Shown here in pieces: positions 27,272 through 35,534 of a stretch of 64,000 nucleotides of DNA. How positions within the stretch are numbered: position 1 is the first letter of the stretch; each line of letters opens with the position of its first letter. The position numbers and the translations under genes were made by a program. The notes under the pieces were generated by a model, which did not search any database, was not told where the DNA came from, and worked only from the letters and a program-made list of their open reading frames with translations. The stretch is from Streptococcus ovis DSM 16829 (GTDB taxonomy: Bacteria > Bacillota > Bacilli > Lactobacillales > Streptococcaceae): assembly GCF_000380125.1 (NCBI RefSeq), contig NZ_KB904574.1:1-64000 (forward strand), given 5' to 3'.

Positions 27272-27622
27272 ATGAAGTTGTCGACTGTTGAAAAGTTAAT
27301 GATTGTTAGTCCTATTGTGGTGAACCTTATTCTATCTTTGGGTTGGATGCAAGTAGATTATTATCTAGATGCCTATACAAAATATATGTTTTTAGGCTTG
27401 TTTACACTAACATTCTATCCAATTATTGCTGGAGTAGTTCTTAAAAGAAAAGCTAGCTTGGTTCTTTATCTGACGATGCATATAGCGACAGCCTTGATAG
27501 CAATTTATGGTATTTACAATGATTCAGCGCTCTTTTATTTTTACTTATCCCTTGTCCTATTTTCTCTTGCAACCGGTATTTCCTTTATTGTCCGTATTAT
27601 GAAACACAAAATCAGTTCTTAG
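27272..27622 (+). CDS. small membrane protein, unknown function
   Basis: A 116-residue protein with four hydrophobic helices separated by short loops and ending in 'RIMKHKISS'. TATAAT at 27245-27250 and AAGGAGG directly before ATG 27272 give it its own short transcript. It is followed by an intrinsic terminator overlapping its stop. No family is recognised. Confidence 0.7.
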   Translation: MKLSTVEKLMIVSPIVVNLILSLGWMQVDYYLDAYTKYMFLGLFTLTFYPIIAGVVLKRKASLVLYLTMHIATALIAIYGIYNDSALFYFYLSLVLFSLATGISFIVRIMKHKISS

Positions 27623-27636
27623 AGCTGATTTTTTTA
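27608..27636 (+). terminator. intrinsic terminator
   Basis: AAAATCAG / CTGATTTT stem followed by T-run; overlaps the end of the small membrane protein gene. Confidence 0.8.
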
Positions 27637-27667
27637 TTGCTTCAATTGGAAATAGGAACTCGACTTG

Positions 27668-27685
27668 TATACCTCTGTGGGTATA
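27668..27685. promoter_or_regulatory. CsoR/CstR-like operator
   Basis: TATACC-N6-GGTATA, 30 bases upstream of the disulfide-reductase gene and overlapping its probable -10. The pattern is that of CsoR-family sites, whose CstR branch responds to persulfides. No CstR gene is in the window. Confidence 0.45.
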
Positions 27686-27716
27686 TGATGTTGAAAGAAC
27701 TATTTAGGAGATGTTT

Positions 27717-28637
27717 ATGTCTAAAAAAATTGTGATTATTGGTGGGGTTGCTGGTGGGGCGACTGCTGCAACACGTCTACGTCGTTTAAATGAAGATGAT
27801 GAAATTATTTTGTTTGAAAAGGGTGAATACATTTCTTTTGCCAACTGTGGATTACCTTACCATGTTGGTGGAGCGATTAAAGACCGTCAAGAGCTGCTTT
27901 TGCAGACTGTTGATAGGATGAATAGTCAATATGGTTTGGATGTCCGTCATTTTTCTGAAGTGACAAGCATTCATCCTCAAGAAAAAATAGTGACTGTTCT
28001 GAATCATCAAACGGGGGAAACCTATGAGGAAACGTATGATAAACTGATTATTTCAACAGGTGCAAAGCCGATACTCCCTGCAATTGTTGGTCTTGAAGAT
28101 GCGAAAAATGTCTTTAGTCTGCGAAATATTCCAGATATGGATTTGATAAAAGCTTATGTTGCAGAGCATGATGTGCAACGTGCAACGGTTATTGGTGGTG
28201 GTTTCATCGGCCTTGAAATGATGGAAAACTTGGTTGAGTTGGGTATCCAAGTTCAGCTGGTGGAGATGGCTCCGCAGGTAATGCCAAACATTGACTTTGA
28301 AATGGCACAGATGCTCCATTCTCAAAAAGAAAAAGGTGAAAAATCAGGGTTGGCTAAGATGTTTGATCTCATGTTACCATCGGGTGCCAAAAATCTTCCT
28401 CTCTCAAATATGAATATGGGTGGCATGGGTTCTGCCATGATTAAACATTTGATGAAGCAAAAGAATGTGGATTCTTTGCCAGATATGATTGAACAAGCAC
28501 ATCAATTAGGTGTAAAATTTGTGGCTTGTACTATGAGTATGGACTTGATGGGAATTGAGAAAGAAGAGCTCTTCGACTTTGTGGAATATGGTGGTGTAGC
28601 GACCTTTATTGGTGATAGCGAGAAAGCCAATATGTAA
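27717..28637 (+). CDS. CoA-disulfide-reductase-like flavoprotein joined to a DsrE domain (apparent internal deletion)
   Basis: A 306-residue protein. Residues 1-205 are the FAD and start of the NADH-binding domains of CoA-disulfide/persulfide reductases, with 'GGVAGGATAATRLRR', redox Cys44 in 'SFANCGLPYHVGG' and 'ATVIGGGFIGLEM'. From about residue 206 the sequence jumps to the C-terminal part of a DsrE domain ('LPLSNMNMGGMGSAM', 'VACTMSMDLMGIEKEELFDFVEYGGVATFIGD'). In full-length relatives of about 800 residues these parts are separated by the rest of the reductase, a rhodanese and a TusA domain. The junction near 28325 keeps frame. It probably cannot form the normal reductase dimer. AGGAG 6 bases before ATG 27717 decides the start. 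Confidence 0.8.
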   Translation: MSKKIVIIGGVAGGATAATRLRRLNEDDEIILFEKGEYISFANCGLPYHVGGAIKDRQELLLQTVDRMNSQYGLDVRHFSEVTSIHPQEKIVTVLNHQTGETYEETYDKLIISTGAKPILPAIVGLEDAKNVFSLRNIPDMDLIKAYVAEHDVQRATVIGGGFIGLEMMENLVELGIQVQLVEMAPQVMPNIDFEMAQMLHSQKEKGEKSGLAKMFDLMLPSGAKNLPLSNMNMGGMGSAMIKHLMKQKNVDSLPDMIEQAHQLGVKFVACTMSMDLMGIEKEELFDFVEYGGVATFIGDSEKANM

Positions 28638-28664
28638 CTCTTTATTTAGAAAAATATTTTTTAC

Positions 28665-28702
28665 AAAAAAACTTCCTGAATCTATAGACTCAGGAAGTTT
28701 TT
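28665..28702. terminator. bidirectional terminator
   Basis: Perfect ACTTCCTGA / TCAGGAAGT stem with A- and T-runs on either side, between the reductase-like gene and the convergent DUF3042 gene. Confidence 0.85.
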
Positions 28703-28715
28703 AAGTAGATTAGTA

Positions 28716-28886
28716 TTAACGTGTCACGCGACGTCGTGCCGCTTTTTTACGATTTTCTTCGATGAAAGCCTCTTTCTTTTCTTCTGGTTCAATGATTACT
28801 TTTTGAATAGCATAGACAGCGCCAGCTGCAGCTGCAACAGTAGAGAGAACACCGGTTAGGAAACCTTTTCCAAAATTTTTAGCCAT
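28716..28886 (-). CDS. DUF3042 small protein
   Basis: A 56-residue protein, 'MAKNFGKGFLTGVLSTVAAA...' to '...EENRKKAARRRVTR'. A short hydrophobic Ala/Gly helix (about 8-28) is followed by an acidic then strongly basic tail. This matches the DUF3042 family common in Lactobacillales, function unknown. AGGAAG precedes the ATG at 28886 on the minus strand. Confidence 0.85.
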   Translation of the reverse strand: MAKNFGKGFLTGVLSTVAAAAGAVYAIQKVIIEPEEKKEAFIEENRKKAARRRVTR

Positions 28887-29027
28887 ATTGATTCTTCCTT
28901 TCTAGCGGACAGTCAAGCTGCCTCAATTGAAACCAATTGATGATGGAAAACAGTCTAGTTCTCCAATCATTTTTACTTATGTTATAATAATACTAGCGAA
29001 AAAATCGGAAATTTTCAAGGAAAAAAG

Positions 29028-29912
29028 ATGAAAACAAAAATAATTGTTGTCCTTGGGCCAACGGCCGTGGGCAAATCGGCTCTAGGGATTGCACTGGCTC
29101 AGAATTTCAATGGTGAAATCATCTCTGGAGATAGCCAACAGGTTTATAAGGAATTGATGATTGGAACAGCAAAGGTCAATGAAGAAGAACAAATGCAGGC
29201 TGTCCACCATCTGATTGATGTCCGTTCTGTAGCAGAAGGGTATTCAGCCTTTGATTTTGTCCAAGAAGCAAGAGAGAAGATTGAGGAAATCAGTGGTCGT
29301 GGGAAACTTCCGATCATTGTGGGAGGAACGGGTCTTTATTTGCAAAGTTTACTGGAAGGCTATCATTTGGGTGGCCAACTGGATCAACAAGCTCTCTTGC
29401 ACTATCGTTTAGAACTGGAGAAATTGACGGATGAAGACCTTTTTCAAATGGTAGAACGAGAAAATCTAGACATTCCTCAAATCAATCGTCGTCGTGCCAT
29501 ACGTGCCTTGGAATTGGCAAAATTTGGACAGGATTTGCAGAATCAAGAGCAGCCTTATGAAACCCTCTTGATTGGATTGACAGATAAGAGAGACTGGCTC
29601 TACGAGCGTATCAATCAGCGGGTGGACGCCATGATGGAAATGGGCTTGCTAGAAGAAGTGGAGTGGCTCTATGAACATTACCCGCAATCACAGGCTAGTC
29701 TAGGCATTGGCTACAAGGAGTTTTTTCCTTACTTTACAGGTGAGATTAGTTTGACTGAAGCAGTTGAGAAAGTGAAGCAAAATACCCGTCGTTTTGCCAA
29801 GCGCCAATTGACTTGGTTCCGAAATCGGATGCAGGCTCCCTTTTATCAGGTGTCAGAAACGGGCGTGAGAGAGAAAATTTTCGCAGATGTGGAGGCATTT
29901 TTACATGATTGA
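29028..29912 (+). CDS. miaA: tRNA dimethylallyltransferase
   Basis: A 294-residue enzyme that adds a dimethylallyl group to A37 of tRNAs reading UNN codons. The P-loop 'GPTAVGKS' is at residues 9-16, 'GDSQQVY' and 'GGTGLY' follow, and '[14 protein letters not shown]' and '[15 protein letters not shown]' are substrate-binding elements. It leads a compact operon with hflX, whose start overlaps the miaA stop by 8 bases. Confidence 0.97.
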   Translation: MKTKIIVVLGPTAVGKSALGIALAQNFNGEIISGDSQQVYKELMIGTAKVNEEEQMQAVHHLIDVRSVAEGYSAFDFVQEAREKIEEISGRGKLPIIVGGTGLYLQSLLEGYHLGGQLDQQALLHYRLELEKLTDEDLFQMVERENLDIPQINRRRAIRALELAKFGQDLQNQEQPYETLLIGLTDKRDWLYERINQRVDAMMEMGLLEEVEWLYEHYPQSQASLGIGYKEFFPYFTGEISLTEAVEKVKQNTRRFAKRQLTWFRNRMQAPFYQVSETGVREKIFADVEAFLHD

Positions 29913-31143
29913 AACAAGAAAAGAAGCAGAAACAGTCCTCCTTGTCGGTGTGGAATTGCAGACGACAGAGAATTTTGCCATGTCTATGGAGGAGTTGGCT
30001 AGTTTAGCAAAAACAGCAGGAGCAGTAGTCAAGGGAACCTACACCCAAAAGCGGGAAAAATACGACAGCAAAACCTTTGTGGGTTCTGGAAAGCTGGATG
30101 AAATTGCCCAGATGGTGGAGGCTGATGAGATTGATACAGTCATTGTCAATAATCGCCTAACGCCTCGCCAAAATGCCAATTTAGAAAGTATTTTAGGAGT
30201 CAAGGTTATTGACCGGATGCAGCTGATACTGGATATTTTTGCCATGCGGGCACGTAGTCATGAGGGGAAATTGCAGGTGCACCTAGCTCAGCTTAAATAT
30301 TTATTACCGCGTCTAGTAGGGCAAGGGATTATGCTCAGCCGTCAGGCTGGGGGAATTGGTTCACGTGGACCAGGTGAAAGCCAGTTGGAATTAAATCGGC
30401 GAAGTATCCGCAATCAGATTCACGATATTGAACGTCAGCTAAAGGTGGTCGAGAAAAATCGGGCAACTGTTAGGGAACGCCGTGTGCAGTCAGGTGTTTT
30501 CAAAATAGGATTGATTGGTTATACCAATGCGGGTAAATCAACGATTATGAATGCCATGACAGACAAACGCCAGTATGAAGCGGATGAATTATTTGCAACC
30601 TTAGATGCAACAACTAAGCAGATTCACCTGTCAGATACATTTCAGGTAACCTTGACCGATACGGTTGGGTTTATTCAAGACTTACCAACAGAGCTGATTT
30701 CAGCCTTTAAATCCACTTTGGAAGAATCGATGAATGTGGACCTGCTGCTTCATGTCATTGATGCCTCTGACCCCAATCATGCTGAGCAGGAGCGGGTGGT
30801 CTTGGATATTTTGAAGGATTTAGAAATGTTGGATATTCCACGCTTGGCTCTCTATAACAAATTAGACAAGGTTGGGGAAGATTTTACACCTACCCAGTTC
30901 CCCCATGTCATGATTTCGGCTAAAGACGAACAGGCGCGTGCCCATATTCAGATGATGGTACTGGCTAAGATCAAGACCATGTTCGTTCCTTTTGACATCA
31001 AGGTTCCCTTGTCGCTAACCTATCGGTTGCATGACTTATCTACGATTGCTCTGATTGAGAAAAGGGAGTATACAGACAATCTGGAACACTTGACAGGTTA
31101 CATCGCTGAAAATAATAAATGGAAGTTGGACGAATTTTTATGA
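29905..31143 (+). CDS. hflX: ribosome-associated GTPase HflX
   Basis: A 412-residue GTPase that splits stalled ribosomes. N-terminal HflX domain with '[12 protein letters not shown]'-like region and '[16 protein letters not shown]', then '[13 protein letters not shown]', then the G domain with 'GYTNAGKST' (G1), '[10 protein letters not shown]' (G3) and 'NKLD' (G4). ATG 29905 inside the end of miaA is preferred to a start at 29887. Confidence 0.95.
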   Translation: MIETRKEAETVLLVGVELQTTENFAMSMEELASLAKTAGAVVKGTYTQKREKYDSKTFVGSGKLDEIAQMVEADEIDTVIVNNRLTPRQNANLESILGVKVIDRMQLILDIFAMRARSHEGKLQVHLAQLKYLLPRLVGQGIMLSRQAGGIGSRGPGESQLELNRRSIRNQIHDIERQLKVVEKNRATVRERRVQSGVFKIGLIGYTNAGKSTIMNAMTDKRQYEADELFATLDATTKQIHLSDTFQVTLTDTVGFIQDLPTELISAFKSTLEESMNVDLLLHVIDASDPNHAEQERVVLDILKDLEMLDIPRLALYNKLDKVGEDFTPTQFPHVMISAKDEQARAHIQMMVLAKIKTMFVPFDIKVPLSLTYRLHDLSTIALIEKREYTDNLEHLTGYIAENNKWKLDEFL

Positions 31144-31769
31144 TGGATATGGTGGATTTGGCTATCCAATACGGTGGCTTTACGAATTTGGATAGGGTAT
31201 ACCTACAGGGTGTCTTATCTCGATTAACAACAGAGGAGCAGTTGACCTTCATCACACCGCCTCCCTCTGTCATCAATGCCTATTTTGCTGAACTTTATCA
31301 AAAACAGTCACCAGAGGCTGCGACAGATTATTTTTTTAACCTGTCAAAAGCACTCCAGCTCTTTCAGACAAATCCTAGTTTTCAAGAAGAGAAGCCCTTT
31401 GTTCGTCTGAACTTATCTGGAAAAGCCTTTGGTTTTGCCTATCAGGATGAAACAGGTCTGGCACAGGTTTTTGCGGAGGAGAAAGAGGAAATGACAACAG
31501 AGCGTCTCTTTGAGATTGCCCAGATTTTCCCGCATGACGTGGTATTTGAGAAGGCAGGGCGCATCTTTATAAAAGAATGGAAGGAGCCGGCAGATTGGCA
31601 AACAGTAATTCAGGAAGAGTTTTTATTAACAGATATTGCTGAAAATACAGACTGGGTCAAGGTATCTTCCCTCAATCAAGAAGAAGCTTGTCAAGCAAGC
31701 ACACAATATTCTGGAGAAATCTACTACGCTTGGTCAGTAAGAACGGCCATTATTTATGTTAAAAAATAA
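31140..31769 (+). CDS. conserved hypothetical protein of the hflX-rnz operon
   Basis: A 209-residue soluble protein starting with an ATGA overlap at the hflX stop. It has no membrane segment or recognised motif; a helical N-terminal third ('LDRVYLQGVLSRLTTEEQLTFITPPPSVINAYFAELYQ') is followed by a beta-rich part. Its position between hflX and rnz is conserved in streptococci as I remember it, which suggests a housekeeping role, but none is known to me. Confidence 0.75.
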   Translation: MMDMVDLAIQYGGFTNLDRVYLQGVLSRLTTEEQLTFITPPPSVINAYFAELYQKQSPEAATDYFFNLSKALQLFQTNPSFQEEKPFVRLNLSGKAFGFAYQDETGLAQVFAEEKEEMTTERLFEIAQIFPHDVVFEKAGRIFIKEWKEPADWQTVIQEEFLLTDIAENTDWVKVSSLNQEEACQASTQYSGEIYYAWSVRTAIIYVKK

Positions 31770-31823
31770 ATTTCCGAAGGCTTGATTTAGCCTACTGACA
31801 GAACTTATGAAACAAGGAGAACT

Positions 31824-32753
31824 ATGTTTATTCAATTTTTAGGGACGGGGGCTGGCCAGCCTTCCAAGTCTCGCAATGTATCCAGCTTGGCTCTCAAATT
31901 ACTGGATGAACTCAATGAAATTTGGTTGTTCGACTGTGGAGAGGGAACGCAAAATCAGATTTTGGAGACGACCATTCGACCACGGAAAATTTCAAAGATT
32001 TTCATTACTCACTTGCATGGTGACCATATTTTTGGTTTGCCAGGATTCTTGTCTAGTCGGTCTTTTCAGGCAAATGAAGAACAGACAGATATCGAGATTT
32101 ACGGTCCTGTTGGCATTAAATCCTTTGTCTTAACGAGTTTAAAGGTATCGGGAAGTCGCCTGCCTTATCGGATCTATTTCCATGAATTTGACGAGCATCA
32201 TCTAGGCAATATTTTTGAAAATGATAAATTTGCAGTCTATGCTGAAAAGTTGGATCATACAACCTTCTGTGTGGGGTATCGTGTTATTCAAAAGGATTTG
32301 GATGGGACCTTGGATGCAGAAAAGTTAAGGGCTGCGGGTGTTCCTTTTGGTCCACTCTTTGGACGAGTAAAAAATGGTGAAAATGTAGTATTAGAAGATG
32401 GAACTGAAATCATCGCTAGTGAATATGTGTCGCCACCACGCCCTGGGAAGGTCGTGACCATTTTAGGAGATACCAGAAAGTGTCATGCAAGTGTCCGTTT
32501 GGGGGTCAACGCGGATATTCTCGTTCATGAATCAACTTATGGTAAGGGAGACGAGAAGATGGCGCGAAGACATGGGCATTCGACGAACGTGGAAGCAGCC
32601 CAAGTGGCGAAAGATGCAGGTGCTAAACGTCTTCTTCTCAATCATATTAGCCCGCGCTTTCTTTCAAAAGATGTCAGTCAGCTACGCCGTGATGCCATGC
32701 AGGTCTTTGAAAATGTGCATGTTGTAAAAGATTTGGAAGAGGTGGAAGTGTGA
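31824..32753 (+). CDS. rnz: ribonuclease Z
   Basis: A 309-residue metallo-beta-lactamase-fold endonuclease that trims the 3' end of tRNA precursors. '[17 protein letters not shown]' is the family start, '[13 protein letters not shown]' the zinc-binding motif, 'YGPVGIK', '[11 protein letters not shown]', 'GDTRKC', 'HESTYG' and '[27 protein letters not shown]' the rest of the active centre. The last codons overlap the start of the next gene. Confidence 0.96.
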   Translation: MFIQFLGTGAGQPSKSRNVSSLALKLLDELNEIWLFDCGEGTQNQILETTIRPRKISKIFITHLHGDHIFGLPGFLSSRSFQANEEQTDIEIYGPVGIKSFVLTSLKVSGSRLPYRIYFHEFDEHHLGNIFENDKFAVYAEKLDHTTFCVGYRVIQKDLDGTLDAEKLRAAGVPFGPLFGRVKNGENVVLEDGTEIIASEYVSPPRPGKVVTILGDTRKCHASVRLGVNADILVHESTYGKGDEKMARRHGHSTNVEAAQVAKDAGAKRLLLNHISPRFLSKDVSQLRRDAMQVFENVHVVKDLEEVEV

Positions 32754-33505
32754 GAACCATTTTAATTACAGGAGCTTCTGGTGGAATTGCGCAGGCAATG
32801 ATGCCACTCTTGACAGATGATTTTCTGATTTTGCTAGGACGCAATGTGGAGAAAATCGAGGCTCTTTATTCTCAGCATTCAAATAAAGTTGTCTATGGCA
32901 TTGATATGACAGATGAAGCAAGTATTGCGAATTTGGTGGAGAAAATCTATCAAGATTATGGTCAGATTGATGTACTGGTAAACAATGCTGGTTATGCTAT
33001 CTATGATGATTTTGAACAGTTTTCAGATGAACAAGTGCGCGACATGTTTGATGTAAACCTTTTTGCACTAATGTCCTTTTGTCGTCATGTCGGGAAAAGA
33101 ATGAAGAAAATTAAATCAGGTCATATTATCAATATTGTCAGTATGTCTGGTAAGATGGCAACCGCAAAATCATCCGTTTACTCGGCTACGAAGTTCGCCG
33201 CTCTTGGATTTTCGGATACGATTCGGTTAGAGTTGGCCCCCTATCAGGTTGGTGTTACGACAGTCAATCCAGGACCTGTTGCAACGAGCTTCTTTGATCA
33301 AGCGGATCCAGACGGTAGCTATCAAAAAAGTGTCAAATCGTTCCTCATTCAGCCTGAAGTAGTAGCCAAAAAAATTGTTGCGGCTATGGGAACGAAAAAA
33401 CGGGAAATCAATCTTCCTTTTATTTTAAATGTTGCCCATAAATTTTATACAGTATTTCCGACTATTTCCGACTATCTGGCTCGTACTATTTTTAATTACA
33501 AATAG
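32750..33505 (+). CDS. short-chain dehydrogenase/reductase
   Basis: A 251-residue Rossmann-fold oxidoreductase. NAD(P)-binding 'TGASGGI' near the start, 'NNAG' and the catalytic 'YSATK' (Tyr and Lys) with upstream Ser in 'IVSMSGKMA'. GTG start overlaps the rnz stop by four bases. Substrate unknown. The operon ends at the terminator at 33571-33622; in pneumococcus recJ follows here, but it is absent from this window. Confidence 0.9.
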   Translation: MRTILITGASGGIAQAMMPLLTDDFLILLGRNVEKIEALYSQHSNKVVYGIDMTDEASIANLVEKIYQDYGQIDVLVNNAGYAIYDDFEQFSDEQVRDMFDVNLFALMSFCRHVGKRMKKIKSGHIINIVSMSGKMATAKSSVYSATKFAALGFSDTIRLELAPYQVGVTTVNPGPVATSFFDQADPDGSYQKSVKSFLIQPEVVAKKIVAAMGTKKREINLPFILNVAHKFYTVFPTISDYLARTIFNYK

Positions 33506-33570
33506 GCGTGTCATAGTACAAAGCGTTTTCAGTGGTGATTTGTGGGTCTATTGAAGATGGAATGACTGAT

Positions 33571-33622
33571 AAAAAAGAGTTTGCTACTGATACGATAGGT
33601 GTATCAATAGCAAACTCTTTTT
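33571..33622. terminator. long-stem bidirectional terminator
   Basis: A stem of about 21 pairs built on AAAAAGAGTTTGCTA and its complement with one mismatch; A-run on one side, T-run on the other. It can serve the SDR gene and the convergent kinase gene. Confidence 0.85.
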
Positions 33623-33666
33623 AAATATTGGAATCACAATGATTGAGCTATCAAGACTGTTTACTG

Positions 33667-34710
33667 TTAAATGGAATACACTTGATTGAGAGTGAGGGTA
33701 AATGTGCTACCTTTGCCATATTCACTTTGAACGGTGATGTTACCATTGAGTTGATGAGCTAATTCCTGGGCGATATAGAGACCAAGACCGTGTCCACCAG
33801 TTGCCATATTGCGTGAGGATTCCACGCGGTAGAGACGCTTGAAAATCTTTTCAAGCTGATCTGGACGAATACCTTGCCCTTCATCTGTGACAGAAATAAG
33901 AAGTTGGGACCCCTGTCTTTTAGCCTCAATATCTAATGTTGTTCCTGAATCAGAATATTTAAGCGCGTTATTGACCAAATTGAGGAGAATTCGTGCTAAC
34001 TTGTCATGATTGCTGATCATTTTTGGAGAATCCAGATTCATGTGAATATTGACATCACGGTGTTCTCGATCAATTAAGAGTTGGAATTCAGACAATATAT
34101 CAATGAGCAATTTATCAAGAAAAATGATTTGCTGATTATTTGTGACATCCACCTCTTCGTTGATATTCAAGGTGAGGTAGTTTAATTGTTCCACCAGCTT
34201 GTTTAGGCGCTCTGTTTGGCGACTGATCGTTTGGAGATAGTGAGGATATTCCTCATGGGCAATGATGCCATCAATCATCCCTTCTACTGTTGTCTGGATA
34301 GAAGTAATCGGTGTCTTAATATCGTGTGACAGTTGGGCAATCATCATCCGCTTCTCTTTTTCACTCTCTTCCAGAGAAGCGAAGGTGTTTTTTAGATTAG
34401 TGGACATGTCATTAAAAGCGTCTGCCAGTTCTTTAAATTCAACTGGTGATTGAACATCTGTAATCATCTCAAATTCTTTGCGAGGAATTTTATAGGTAAA
34501 TTGTTTTAATTTATCCAATGATCGGAGAACTCGCGACAAAAGAAGCTGATTGGCTAAGGCACCAGCAATGCTAGCAAGAATCGTAATGGCGATAATAAAG
34601 TAAGCATTGGTATGTACAATCAGCATCTTATTGACTGCCCAGATGATGGAAATGACAACGATGCTCGCTGAAATAAGATAACCAATGAAAAAGAAATATT
34701 TTAATTTCAT
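33667..34710 (-). CDS. SaeS-like sensor histidine kinase
   Basis: A 347-residue kinase. Two N-terminal helices (about 8-28 and 36-57) are separated by only a few residues, so there is almost no outside sensor, as in S. aureus SaeS (intramembrane sensing). HAMP follows, then the phospho-accepting His129 in 'SHDIKTP' and the ATPase boxes 'NLVNNALKYS', 'DEGQGI' and 'GGHGLGLYI'. It starts one base after the regulator stop. Topology and length support the SaeS comparison; orthology is inferred. Confidence 0.88.
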   Translation of the reverse strand: MKLKYFFFIGYLISASIVVISIIWAVNKMLIVHTNAYFIIAITILASIAGALANQLLLSRVLRSLDKLKQFTYKIPRKEFEMITDVQSPVEFKELADAFNDMSTNLKNTFASLEESEKEKRMMIAQLSHDIKTPITSIQTTVEGMIDGIIAHEEYPHYLQTISRQTERLNKLVEQLNYLTLNINEEVDVTNNQQIIFLDKLLIDILSEFQLLIDREHRDVNIHMNLDSPKMISNHDKLARILLNLVNNALKYSDSGTTLDIEAKRQGSQLLISVTDEGQGIRPDQLEKIFKRLYRVESSRNMATGGHGLGLYIAQELAHQLNGNITVQSEYGKGSTFTLTLNQVYSI

Positions 34711-34711
34711 C

Positions 34712-35401
34712 TTAGACCTCTATCTTATAACCTAAACCCCAGACGGTTTTGATGGAAGGAGTCTCTTCTGTCCCATATTTGCTGAGATAATTCCGAAGAG
34801 AATGGATATGGACATTTAAGGTATTGCTATCTTCAACGTAATCTTCCTGCCAGATTTTTTCGTACAATTCTGTTTTGGAGAATACTTGCTGAGGATTTGT
34901 TGCGAATAACCAGAGTAATTCAAACTCTTTGAGTGTCATATCGAGTGTTTGCTGGTTGACCTTGATTTCTCGTGTTAGATGATTCATCGTCAAATCTCCC
35001 AAGCGAATCGTTTCGTCAGAAGCAGGGCTATGTCGGTGAATCCTACGGAGGATATTATTGACACGGAGAACCAGCTCACGTGGACTAAATGGCTTAGTGA
35101 TAAAGTCATCGGCTCCCAAGCTAAGACAATAGATTTTATCTGGCTCAGAAGTTTTTGCAGTGATAAAGAGGAAGGGTTGTTCAGGAGAGAGTGTCTGCAC
35201 TTCACTCATAAAATCGTATCCATCCATTATCGGCATCATAATATCTGTAATAATTAGGTCAATAGGCCCTTTTTTAAAGATTGTCAGCGCCTCTTTACCA
35301 TTCTGTGCTATTTTAACTGTATAGCCAGCCTGTTGAAGGTAGCGTGCATTGATTTCTCTAATTTCGATTTCATCATCGACGAGTAAAATTGTCTTGGACA
35401 T
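34712..35401 (-). CDS. SaeR-like OmpR-family response regulator
   Basis: A 229-residue regulator: receiver with 'LLVDDE' and phospho-Asp53 in 'IITDIMMP', switch Lys in 'FITKPF', then an OmpR-type winged helix ('FELLWLFATNPQQVFSKTELYEKIW', 'NVHIHSLRNYL'). Length and partner match SaeR. The gene lies downstream of the SSURE protein gene on the same strand, 133 bases away, with an 18-base inverted repeat between them. Likely controls surface-protein genes including that neighbour (inference). Confidence 0.88.
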   Translation of the reverse strand: MSKTILLVDDEIEIREINARYLQQAGYTVKIAQNGKEALTIFKKGPIDLIITDIMMPIMDGYDFMSEVQTLSPEQPFLFITAKTSEPDKIYCLSLGADDFITKPFSPRELVLRVNNILRRIHRHSPASDETIRLGDLTMNHLTREIKVNQQTLDMTLKEFELLWLFATNPQQVFSKTELYEKIWQEDYVEDSNTLNVHIHSLRNYLSKYGTEETPSIKTVWGLGYKIEV

Positions 35402-35420
35402 TCTGATACCTCTTAGATTG

Positions 35421-35460
35421 AAAATAGTGTTATACTTTAGGAAAAGTATAACACTATTTT
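35421..35460. repeat. perfect 18-base inverted repeat between the SSURE gene and the SaeR-like gene
   Basis: AAAATAGTGTTATACTTT at 35421-35438, four bases, then its exact complement at 35443-35460. It may be the SSURE gene's terminator (weak T-run ATTTT) or an operator: it contains TATACT/TATAAC hexamers that could be the -10 of the regulator gene. Confidence 0.75.
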
Positions 35461-35534
35461 TATGTAAAACACAAGTCCATTAAGTTTTAATTTTTATAAG
35501 AAGAAAGAAGGAGCTATGATTAAATGGGATGAAA

